Assembly (NCBI GenBank): GCA_014885115.2
Contig: WKLE02000085.1
Coordinates: 1 to 49,965, forward strand
Length of the DNA stretch: 49,965 bases
Direction of reading: 5' to 3'
DNA from: Asterionellopsis glacialis
Lineage: Eukaryota; Bacillariophyta; Plagiogrammaphyceae; Rhaphoneidales; Asterionellopsidaceae
Shown: positions 1 through 9,427 of the stretch, one piece after another
How positions within the stretch are numbered: the stretch's first letter is position 1
Layout: the number at the start of each line of letters is the position of its first letter
Notes under the pieces: model-generated
Database searches by the model: none
Seen by the model: only the letters and a program-made list of their open reading frames with translations
Told to the model about the DNA's origin: nothing
Translations under genes and position numbers: made by a program

Positions 1-1044
1 CCATAAAGACGGGAACGAATTTGCATGCTATAGTTTGTTTTCGAATAGCTGCCTTGAGAGTTTCTGTGTCGGGAATTTCTTCCATTAGGAATAGTTCGGC
101 AATATCATCATCTGCATCAGCTAATGTTTCGATCATTTCAGTTCTTTTCTCTTCGACTTCATCCATCATATCTGCAGGGATTTCACCCGTGACAATCTTT
201 TCGCCCTTTTCACCATCAAAGGTAATGGACTTCATCTCCACCAAGTCTACGATTCCCCTGTGCTCACCCTCGAGACCGATAGGAATTTGAACAGCTGCGG
301 CATTCAATTTGAGCTGGTTGCGCAAATCTTCGATAACCTTCCAGGGATTCGACCCTTGACGGTCAAGTTTGTTGACAAAGGCAAGACGAGGAACATTGTA
401 TCGTTTCATTTGACGATCGACCGTTAAAGATTGAGATTGGACTCCAGCAACACCGCATAGAACTAAAATGCCTCCATCCAAAACACGCAATGCACGTTCT
501 ACTTCAATGGTGAAATCAACGTGACCTGGTGTATCAATGATGTTCACATGAGCATCACCCCACTGCATAGTTTGCGAAAATATGAAATACGAAAAAGGTA
601 AGTTCACATGTCGCAGCAAAAGCATTTTTTTTCGTTAGAAGAAGAAAAAGGATTGAATCTATACGAAAGCCTTTCAAATGGACTTACCCTACAAAAGGTT
701 GCAGCACTTTGAATAGTAATACCCTTTTCACGTTCCAAGTCCATCGAGTCCATCTTTGCTCCGACACCGTCCTTACCACGAACATCATGGATAGAATTAA
801 TTCTACCAGTGTAAAAGAGGATACGTTCTGTTAGGGTTGTTTTACCACTATCAATATGTGCACTGATACCAATATTTCGAAGTAAATCGTTACTACTACT
901 CATAAATCGGGCAGCAAATGATGGGAGAACACTGCGTCTTACACAAGCAGAAATAGTTGTAGCAGTAGTAGCACCTGAAAATAAGGAAGTTGTGTGGCGA
1001 CGAGCTGCCGGTGCAGCAAGTCGTTGAAGAAGCAGAGTCGACAT
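1..1044 (-). CDS. GFM1: Mitochondrial elongation factor G (mEF-G1), 5' part only
   Basis: This is a GTPase that translocates tRNA and mRNA on the mitochondrial ribosome. The ATG is at 1044. Exon 1 is 688-1044, a GT-AG intron (GTAAGT donor) lies at 563-687, and exon 2 runs from 562 off the window edge. The first ~50 residues are rich in Arg, Ala, Ser and Thr and lack acidic residues, as in a mitochondrial presequence. The G domain follows: AHIDSGKTT (P-loop), the GITIQSAAT switch region at the end of exon 1, then DTPGHVDF at the start of exon 2 and NKLD further on. The stretch [20 protein letters not shown] is typical of the mEF-G1 branch rather than plastid EF-G. Splicing in phase 0 joins ...AATFCR to [14 protein letters not shown] and restores the family alignment. 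Domains II-V lie outside the window. Confidence 0.95.
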
Positions 1045-1435
1045 TGTCCTTTATTCTTCAATCCTATCAATTAGCTTCCAAAGTATGCCCTTGTTTTTTC
1101 AATGTTTTAAAAGGAATTGTACAAGTGGCACTCTTGTTCACGGTGGTCCGCAATGATTTATTTACCGAGCAGATCTGGGGAAAAAATGCAAGTATTGTAT
1201 GAAAGATCCTTCCTTTCTCGCCTTTATTCGTTTTTTCGTCTTCGCGTCTGTGGTTGGCTTTTTAATTGCACGAAAGCAGAGACTTTTTGCGGTGCTCCGT
1301 TAACCCACAATTCCCTCCATCATTGGTCTGGCTGAGTCACTGGAAAGAAAAATAAATTCAAAACGATGAATTTCCAGATTCCGGATTCTTCAACCTACAG
1401 CTGGGTTTATCGACTCTATCGTGGCTTGAGGTTGC

Positions 1436-1660
1436 GAGTGCCATACCGTGTAAAAGCAATATTCAAGATTCTTTCCTACTGCTACGTAATCGAATATCTT
1501 CAGTCCGTCCGTGTGAGTACCGTACCGTGTAAAAGCAAAATATTCCAGATTCTTTCAATTATATTATGAACCGACTGCTACTAGAGGAGTGCTATCGACA
1601 CACTCGTCATCGGTGTGAGTACCGTACCGTGTGAAAGCAATATTCCAGATTCGTCCTACC
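1436..1660. repeat. Three imperfect ~44 bp direct repeats
   Basis: Copies start near 1436, 1515 and 1617. Each has the core GAGTACCGTACCGTGTAAA followed by AGCAATATTCCAGATTC, with a few substitutions and a 2-base insertion in the middle copy. Spacing is uneven (about 79 and 102 bp), so this is a dispersed cluster and not a regular tandem array. Function unknown. Confidence 0.8.
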
Positions 1661-1955
1661 GTATGTAAGATATAAAATGCCTACCAGGTACCAAGTTGAA
1701 GTACGGTAGGACTACCTCTACTTGGATAAAGTAGAAGCTTACCGTATACAAATCCACGAATAAAAGATTCTATAAATTGGTAAACGTTATATTTTTCGGT
1801 ACACAAGGTACGTTTAAATTGCGCAAACAAAGTTTAATCAGGAATGGAACTCTTACCTTTTCGGGGAAGTAGAACAGAGCTTTTATTTCTCCCTATGTAA
1901 TGAGCCGTTGAAATCACTCCTCGAATTGTACTACTTCTAGGGGGTGACAATGACT

Positions 1956-2188
1956 ATGACCGACTGCCGGGCAGCCAACGATTAGAATCGTTTCAAAGAT
2001 ATGCACTTCTGCAGATATGACATCAATATTTATAGCCTTTACTCTCAAAAGATATCAAATTCTTGCACTTCTGTGCTGTTATCGTCCGATTTTAGTCCTA
2101 CGATACAAAAAGTATTGACTCGTGGGTCTGAATACCGGAAGCATTACATCAAGGTACTCATGACCGACTGCCGGGCAGCCAACGATTA
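1956..2188. repeat. Perfect 29 bp direct repeat, two copies 204 bp apart
   Basis: The 29-base word beginning ATGACCGACTGCCGGGCAGC is identical at 1956-1984 and 2160-2188. It contains an inverted repeat, CTGCC-G-GGCAG. The interior between the copies is not recognisably coding. It could be a footprint of a mobile element or a regulatory site in the upstream region of the Zn2Cys6 gene. Confidence 0.85.
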
Positions 2189-2847
2189 AAAAACATGATT
2201 AGAATATTTATACTTCGTATTTCCTCAAGATGAATAACGGCACCGATTAGAACCAAAAAGTGTACTTGAACTGATTTCCAAACTGTACTAGTTCGTACAC
2301 CAGGGGCAGGTATCCGCGGAGAAACTCCCTCGCATCCAAATAAATAATAATAGAATGAGATTTCGCGTTTCGGGTGCCGTGGGAGGAACGAGTTGAGGAA
2401 CACAGTAGTGATCCGTCCCTGATGGCTAAATAACAAAATTTGTATAGTTACTGTAGTGAACTCATCAAAACGAGCCTATCCAACTATTTTTTTAAAATGT
2501 GTGTACGTATAGTACCAGAATGATAGTAAGTGTGACTAAATATCAGAGGTAGGATTCATCTCTTAAATACATGGGTTCAAATCCTCAGATACTAATATGA
2601 TTTAAGAGTACAAGATGAAGAGAATCCCTCAAGAGGTGCTTTTAGTAACTCAAAAAACCTACGAACACCCTGGTGATTCTCAAGAAAGGAAAGGACCAAC
2701 CAACCAACAAAAGGTACAAACTGACCACGCAACTTCAAGCTTTCACAACTATCTTCAATATGGTACTTGTGTCTGGTCGTAGTTAGTCGCAGGGACGCAT
2801 TGTTTCTTTTATAATTTACCGTCGTGCGACAATCATAATCTAACGAC

Positions 2848-4062
2848 ATGGCGTGTCGACAGTGCCACCTCGCAAAAGTGAAATGCGATCGGGTATTTCC
2901 ATGCTCTCGATGTCAACGTCTAAACTTACATTGTACACCCCACAAATCAAACCAAGGTAAAGGTCGGAAGAGAAAGTATGTTGACCCACTAGCCCCATTC
3001 CTTGCCGGAGAGGATACCATTGCAAAGAATACACCAACCTCAGCACTTAACCCAGATCATTATGGAGTCTCTTTTATGATACGCTCTTGGATCTCTATAG
3101 CCTTTCGACGGCGGAGCTTTACCCTTCTAGAAAAGGCATGTTCACTTGCAAACAGATCGAAAATATCCATGGACAAAATATTATGCGGAGAGGAAGGAGG
3201 AGAAGGGAAAAAGCAACGTGCGACAGGGGTGGCACCAGAATCGACGGCGTCATCAGCACATTCTTCTACGGCTAGTGCATCATCAAAAATCTCTGAGGAC
3301 TCTTCGAACAGTATGGAACATCTGTTGCCAATTTTTCTCACAAAGAAAGAGAATCAACAGGTTTCTGGAACTCCACTAAGTTGGTTGGAAGTTCCGAAGC
3401 CATTGTTGGAAGCAACAGGGAATAGCTCAAGTACAGACAACTATGAGTCTCAGCTTGATGGTAGGTGGATTTTTATTCGAGAAACAAAGGAAGGCATGGC
3501 TCGGTACTTTGTGTCTCGTACATTTGACAAGGATATTGCAAGTTGGATGCAAATTCAACAGTGCTGGGAACAGAATGAAAAGGAAGTATTATCTCTCTTC
3601 CTTCCTGGCAGTGAAACACCTGGATACTTCCGAACCTTGGCACATCAAATTTCCCTATATTCTAAACCACATATACACCCATCAGCATCGAAAACTTCCT
3701 GCAAGATTATGTTACGCAATGGTGTCATAATAGATGTCTCTGTAATCTTTTGTTTGTGTATTGTGAATCTTAACCATTCTTTTGCGTATCATGAATACTC
3801 ACCTAAAGATATGACAGCAATGGCAACAGCGGCGGCAGCATCGGCAACGGTCCGTCCAGCGTCTGATATTGGAGCAACAATTGGTGGTACTGCTGATAGC
3901 AGTGGTCTCGACTATGCTGAGGGTGCTAGTTCTACGGCGTCCCTTCCAACTACAAGTTCGCCACCAGCAAATCCTCCACTTCTTCTTCTAGATGGTTTGA
4001 AATCCAGTGAGATTGATGATTTTTTGAACTTGTTGAAGGGATCAGATCCAGGGAAGGATTAG
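2848..4062 (+). CDS. Zn(II)2Cys6 binuclear-cluster transcription factor, stramenopile type
   Basis: This is a single-exon, 404-residue predicted nuclear DNA-binding regulator. The cluster sits at the extreme N-terminus: Cys3, Cys6, Cys13, Cys19, Cys22 and Cys29 give the exact CX2CX6CX5CX2CX6C spacing of Zn2Cys6 proteins. A basic stretch, KGRKRK, follows and probably serves in DNA contact and nuclear import. Residues ~70-110 (HYGVSFMIRSWISIAFRRRS and after) look like the conserved segment that accompanies this finger in diatom and oomycete proteins. The rest is Ser/Ala-rich and low in complexity, and it ends in an acidic, Leu-rich tail that could activate transcription. The ATG at 2848 has an in-frame stop just upstream, so the start is secure unless there is an upstream exon. 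The target genes cannot be inferred from position. Confidence 0.85.
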   Translation: MACRQCHLAKVKCDRVFPCSRCQRLNLHCTPHKSNQGKGRKRKYVDPLAPFLAGEDTIAKNTPTSALNPDHYGVSFMIRSWISIAFRRRSFTLLEKACSLANRSKISMDKILCGEEGGEGKKQRATGVAPESTASSAHSSTASASSKISEDSSNSMEHLLPIFLTKKENQQVSGTPLSWLEVPKPLLEATGNSSSTDNYESQLDGRWIFIRETKEGMARYFVSRTFDKDIASWMQIQQCWEQNEKEVLSLFLPGSETPGYFRTLAHQISLYSKPHIHPSASKTSCKIMLRNGVIIDVSVIFCLCIVNLNHSFAYHEYSPKDMTAMATAAAASATVRPASDIGATIGGTADSSGLDYAEGASSTASLPTTSSPPANPPLLLLDGLKSSEIDDFLNLLKGSDPGKD

Positions 4063-4911
4063 TTTGTTATAATGATCTGATACCAAAATTGTGATAGTTT
4101 CTTCTCTAGATTTGAAATGGGGCGGAATGGAGCATAGTATCATTCCACAAAAGTTGGAATATTCGAAAGTTGTTTTCACGAAGAAAACAAAATCGCTTAT
4201 TTTGGGATTTGCTCCAATATAGAGTATATTTTAATTAGAAATTGCGCAAAAGCGTCCACCCGTAGCCAACCATAAAAGAGTAAAAATAGAAGCTCTTATT
4301 TTGAAAAGATTATGTCATGTTTCGTAGAGACCCTCAAAGTGTATCATTGTGTCAATTGTTTTGCGCGTTTCCCTATCTAGAAACCTACAAGAGAGCCATT
4401 CTACAAGTAATCGATTAGTTTGACTATTTACAATGAAATCACGAACTGGCCAAATTTCTGAAAACTGAAGATTACAAGTACAGTAGTACTATCAATACCT
4501 TCAGATAGCTATAGTATACCATATCAAAGATTTACCCCTTTTGATTTTTCTAAAGTGGTTATTGAGAAAAATCTTCTATAACACTGCCTGTTTGCTAATA
4601 AGCCAAATCGGCACCATTGAAGGACGAGAGAAAACACTACTAACACACTAGTAAAGAGTCTTCTAGTACTATGCAACTGCAAGTACCTCTGCACTTCTTG
4701 CGAGAGAGGTTAGTCTGTTGTAAGAATCTGGCATATTTGACTCCTAACGATAAAAGTTAATTTAACAAAGTTGCAGCTTAGAAAGTTCGTAATGCAAATG
4801 TGACTTTCAGAATTTTGTTCTGTGAATACTTGCGGTGTGATGGATTAATTATGTTTAGCAATTTAGAAACGTCCAGGTCGAGCAGAAGTGATTTCACTCT
4901 CTTTTTTTTAA
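4063..4911. other. Intergenic region between convergent genes
   Basis: AT-rich sequence between the 3' ends of the Zn2Cys6 and dehydrogenase genes. I find no coding frame, RNA gene or clear repeat. Confidence 0.6.
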
Positions 4912-5862
4912 TTACTTTGATCTCATTGGATCATTTGTCGGATTTGCGTATTGACGAATACCGTGTCCACCATCCACGTCTAGTATCACTCCAGTACAAA
5001 ACGGAGATGTGAGCAGGTAATAAATAGCTTCACCCATATCCGAAGGTTGTCCAACACGTTGCAATGGCAATGAGGATGCCGTATTGGCAAGCATTTTTTC
5101 CTTTCGTTCCGGATCCATATGATCAAACCGTTCCGTATCACAAAATCCAGGTGAAAGACAATTGACTCGTAGTTTGGGTCCCCATTCTAAAGCTAATGTT
5201 CGTGTTAATCCCTCAAGTGCACCATTTGCCATGGCCAAGGGTGCACAATTCAATCCGGGACGTCGATTTAAGATGCCCGCTACCATCACCATGGAACCAC
5301 CATCACGTAACTTGGGTCCTACATACTTGGCACAATGGTAGGCACTCCATAATTTACTTTCCATGAGTTGTCGTGTATCTGAAATTGGTAATGTTTCCAC
5401 AGGGCCATGTGGTGCCTTGCCCGCAGCAGACACAACCAAACCATCCCAATAACAACTTTCATCATCATCATCTTGGCCTTCCGACGAGGACGACGACAAT
5501 GATGAAAGTGTGGATGCAAATTTCTCGACAGCACTTTCGTCGGTGACATCTACCGAAGCAGTTGAAATTTGGGCATTTGGAACTTTCGATTTAATTTCTT
5601 CCATGGCACTTTGAAGTTTATCTTCCGATCGTGATACCAATAATGCACGTCCACCACGTTGAACTGCAGCAAGTGCTGCAGCTTTACCCATTCCAGAACT
5701 CCCTCCAACGACAATTACATTGAAAGGGCGTTGTCCAACAGAAGAAGATGATGAGCTTGCGCTACTGCTCATGGCCATAATGACAGAAACAACAAAGATC
5801 AGTTGGATATACATGATGTATATAGCTAAGCGAATCCATTTTTGTACTTGTCCATTCCTCAT
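4912..5862 (-). CDS. Atypical short-chain dehydrogenase/reductase without the Tyr-Lys catalytic pair
   Basis: This is a 316-residue, single-exon Rossmann-fold protein. The first in-frame ATG is at 5862; the open frame extends further upstream only through non-ATG codons. The N-terminus has a hydrophobic stretch (about residues 10-29) ending in VSVIMAM, which may be a signal anchor or signal peptide. The NAD(P) motif is GGSSGMGKA. The region where classical SDRs have Ser...Tyr-x-x-x-Lys reads MVMVAGILNRRPGLNCAP then LAMANGALEGLTRTLALEWG; alignment on the invariant ALEGLTRTLALE helix puts Leu at the Tyr position and Asn at the Lys position. NCLSPGFCDTERF follows as in the family. A Ser/Asp-rich insert interrupts the middle. 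A small group of bacterial SDRs (PRK07041 type) shows similar replacement. Cofactor binding is likely, but oxidoreductase chemistry is uncertain. Confidence 0.85.
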   Translation of the reverse strand: MRNGQVQKWIRLAIYIMYIQLIFVVSVIMAMSSSASSSSSSVGQRPFNVIVVGGSSGMGKAAALAAVQRGGRALLVSRSEDKLQSAMEEIKSKVPNAQISTASVDVTDESAVEKFASTLSSLSSSSSEGQDDDDESCYWDGLVVSAAGKAPHGPVETLPISDTRQLMESKLWSAYHCAKYVGPKLRDGGSMVMVAGILNRRPGLNCAPLAMANGALEGLTRTLALEWGPKLRVNCLSPGFCDTERFDHMDPERKEKMLANTASSLPLQRVGQPSDMGEAIYYLLTSPFCTGVILDVDGGHGIRQYANPTNDPMRSK

Positions 5863-6592
5863 TGTGCACCACCGTGCGTTGTGTGTTCGGATGTATTGAA
5901 GGATTGTGTCACTTGACTGTCGCACGCGACAGTGTAAATGTCGAAAGGTTTTTCTTTGTAACGTCAAATGTTACACAGTCAGTCAGTAGGACCCCACCGT
6001 AATGTCCAACCTTGGGTGCGCTTGCGTGGCTATTATTTTTAGGGTAGATGTAAACTTTAGGAAAAAAAATGTAAAATGTTTTGTCGCAAGAAAATTGCTA
6101 AACGAATAAACGCATTTACTGAAACCCTAAATAAATGTACTGGAATAACGGGAGATTTCAAATTTCAAGACATCTGTAATTCGCCGGTTAATACGTAATA
6201 CGTCTAATGCATGTGCTGTATAAGTATTTTGTACCAATTCTCATTTAACTGTAATTTAACGTCTCATCTCTTCTCTGGCTCCAAAATCAGTGCTGGCACC
6301 TGGTAAGGCCTTTTCAAAAAAATAGGAACACATTCAAGAGAAGAAAAAACAACGACACGCATGCATGGAGACACAGCACTTAGCACCCTGCCTTGCCGTA
6401 GATCCACATCAAGTTGGAAGAGCGAACATCACTCTTTTAGGACCTCTCTAGGACTACCTGTACAGGTAAAAGACTCCAGTCCAACCGGTAGAATTGAGAC
6501 CCTTGGTGGTCGTTGTGAGCAACAAGGAACTCGATCATAATAAATACCCCTGTCGTTGTTTATAGGTGTTCGAGAACCACACCAATTACAAG
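5863..6592. promoter_or_regulatory. Divergent intergenic region upstream of the SDR and SppA genes
   Basis: A 730 bp head-to-head spacer that must hold both promoters. It includes a perfect 12-bp palindrome, ACCTGTACAGGT, at 6456-6467, about 125 bp upstream of the SppA ATG, and an AT-rich TAATAAATA stretch about 45 bp upstream of that ATG. No coding frame is seen. Confidence 0.45.
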
Positions 6593-9315
6593 ATGGCACC
6601 AACTCCGAGAGGGATCAAACCAAAGGGGATCAAGTTGTCGAAAAAGTCTTCCGTTGGTGGTAGATTGTCAGGTTTGCTGCAACGAGTGAGTTTTTCATCT
6701 CCTACACTTCAACGTTTCGTCAAAAGATCTGTAACTCTTCTTTCCTTGTCAGCCGTTGTAGCTGCAGGAGCTGTAGCATATGATTATAAAATTGAACAAG
6801 ATGTCGATAAGAATTCACCCAAACAAACAAAAAAGAAAAAAGTCTTAGTATTGGACTTTTCAAGCATGAAAATCGTGGAAGAGAAACCCCCAAAGGATTG
6901 GAGAACCATGCTTTCAGCAGCACTTGACAGCGAATCGAGTGAGGATAAAGTTACGGAAGTTGAAATTCGTAATTTGGTCGATACCATTCATGCAGCTGCA
7001 GATGATCCAAACATTGTAGCCTTGTATGGAATCTTTGGTCATGGTTTTCGGTTTTCGGCAGGTGGATTAGCACAAGTAGAAGAAGTACGGAATGCACTCA
7101 AGGTATTTCGTGAATCACATCGTATTCATTGGGAACCCAACAAAACACATAAAAGTGTCTTGTTACGGAGGGGCAATGCAACACCCAAGCCCATGTATGC
7201 CTATGCAGATACATTTGCAAATCCTTTCGGAAATACGGAATTTTATTTGGCAAGTATTTTTTCCCATATACATTTACAACAAAATGGTGAACTACAATTA
7301 TTTGGATTAGCTACGTCCAATGTATTTTTAAGAGATGCCTTGAAAAAGTATGGTATTAAAGTCCATGTCTTTAAACATGGAAAGTACAAGAATACACCCA
7401 ACGTGTTTACGGAACAATCCTATGTCAGAGAACACAAAGAAAATACAACAACCTTGGTCAAATCTTTAAATGATCAAATTTGTGATGGAATTGTTCAATC
7501 GCGTCGCGGTTTGACTGCGTTTGATAATATTGTTTGGACAATGATTCATAATTATGGTACCTTCTCGGCATCACATGTGAAACGTTTAGGTCTTGTGGAT
7601 TTCATACCACGTCTTGGTCCACTTCATGTCTTATTACAATCGAACAAGAAGAAGATGGCAACTGCGGAGGAGCAAAATGGAAATACAATGACAGACAAAT
7701 CATCACCCGAAAAAGAAAATGGTAACAATGATACAGTGACCAAGGAAGGTAGCATGCCTCATAGTAGTACCATGAGTGCTATTGATGATTCTTGGAAGAA
7801 TGAAACTGATTTCGATAAGTTTAGTGCAGAGGAATCTATATCTTTTACAAAGTATTCGAAATTGGTAGAGCAAAGAAATACATATCAAGCACGAAAATGG
7901 AAAAATTATGCACGTTTGAAACGACTTGCGGAAGGTAGTGCAGCTGCGGAAACTGTAATGTCAACATTGTTTGGATATTCAGCACCGTATTTCAATATTA
8001 AAAAGGTAAGTTTATGCCATCGCTATATAGATACTGATTGATTACTTGCCTGTATTATTGGCGCAGATGAAAGAGCTTTGCATCTGGACCATGTGCAACT
8101 TCCGTACAATTCAACAATAATCTTACCGATATCATCAATGTACTTTGATTTGTCTTCTTTTGTGACAGGAGGACTACTCTGAAGCCAAGGAAAAGTCTGG
8201 AGAAGAAAAAATCGCCTTACTGAATGTGACTGGTGCAATCAATGATGGGGTGGCTCGAAAAGTGGCTCATTCTATTCGGAAGATAAAGAAATCAAAGGAC
8301 ATCAAAGCAGTCGTACTTAGGATTGATTCACCCGGAGGATCAGGTTTAGCAGCGGAGAATATCTTCCAAGAACTAAAAGAACTGAAAAAGGTGCGAAGCC
8401 AAGTTATTGAAGTGTCCAGTATAGTCTGCACGTGCATTTCATATTGACGCTTTTTTTGCCCTCGACTCTTTCTAAAACAATGGCACACTATTTTTATCTT
8501 CACAGCCGGTAGTTTGCAGTATGGGAAATGTTGCTGCAAGCGCGGGGTACTATATCACGGCAGATTGTAAACGGATATTTGCAATGCCTACAACAATCAC
8601 AGGTTCGATTGGAGTTTTTGGATTGAAATTTGATTTGTCAGAAATGGCAGCACAGTATGGTGTGAATGTTGAGCATGTTGCAACTGGACCTCACTCTACA
8701 TCTTACAATCTTTTCCAACCCATGACAAAGCCTGTCAAAACTAACTTTTCACGAAATGTGGACAGATTTTATGATTACTTTAAACAATTGGTATCAAATG
8801 GTCGAGGGATGACAATGTCTGAAGTTGAAGCTATTGCGCAGGGACGCGTCTGGACGGGTGAACAGGCCAAGCAGGTAGGTTTAGTTGATGAACATGGTGG
8901 TCTTGTGCGGGCAATTTCGTACGCACAGAATAACTTTACAAGTGGTGATGCTGCCATCGAAGTATGGCCCAAACAAACATCATTTCTGGAGAAATTCCTC
9001 AAACGTCTTGCAAATAGTGACGAAGAAGAAAAGGAAGATGATACCGAGGATTCACCTACTATGTCAGAAATAGGAAAGGCGTTTATTTCAATGCTAGCAA
9101 AAAATGACGGATCATCTCCTTCAGCTCAAAGCAGAGATGCACAGCATCACTTCCTATCTCAAATTTTAGGACATGCTGGAAGTTACAATCTATCCACAAT
9201 GCCAACTTCACTCTCAGGTATCATGATGACAATTGATGAAAACGAAGCAATCAAATGCTTACTAACAGATCAATCTCACCACGGTTGGTCTGCGTTGCCA
9301 GGTGACTGCGAATAA
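6593..9315 (+). CDS. SPPA: SppA-type signal peptide peptidase (S49 family serine protease), membrane-anchored
   Basis: This is a Ser-Lys dyad protease that cleaves residual signal peptides or membrane proteins; plant SPPA acts at thylakoids. Exons are 6593-8005, 8169-8390 and 8506-9315, with GT-AG introns in phase 0, giving 814 residues. The first ATG is 6593; the frame reaches 6566 only through GTG. A Lys/Ser/Arg-rich N-terminus precedes one membrane segment (about 46-63). The N-terminal S49 domain holds the expected general base, Lys266, in HGKYKNTPNVF. The C-terminal S49 domain has RIDSPGGSG and the nucleophile Ser557 in GNVAASAGYY. GSIGVFG and GRVWTGEQAKQVGLVDEHGG are also typical. Acidic, low-complexity inserts separate the two domains and extend the tail. 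The leader is not a clear ASAFAP signal, so plastid location is plausible but unproven. Confidence 0.93.
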
Positions 9316-9427
9316 TTGCATACTATTCACGGTATTGATCCTATTCTTGCACTTCGACCATAAAAAATGCTGCCATAGGACGAAAGTAATATACATGTTA
9401 AACCTATTAGTTCAAAGGGGATTTTTA

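Larger units (their letters stand above)
1045..2847. other. Intergenic region with short dispersed direct repeats
   Basis: This gap separates the divergent EF-G and Zn2Cys6 genes, so it should hold both promoters. No open frame here resembles a protein. It carries two families of short direct repeats, listed separately, and a TACCAGGTACC word near 1682 that recurs elsewhere in the window. Confidence 0.7.

Noticed and set aside
2505..2595. tRNA-like GGTTCAAATCC B-box near 2573
   Set aside because: The T-stem pairs poorly (two mismatches of five) and no matching acceptor or anticodon stem can be drawn upstream.
6566..6592. Upstream extension of the SppA frame (also for the frames at 14601, 17407, 22592, 30403 and 5967)
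   Set aside because: These longer frames begin with GTG or TTG. The first ATG was used in each case; for the frames at 17407, 22592 and 30403 this leaves a signal peptide at the N-terminus.
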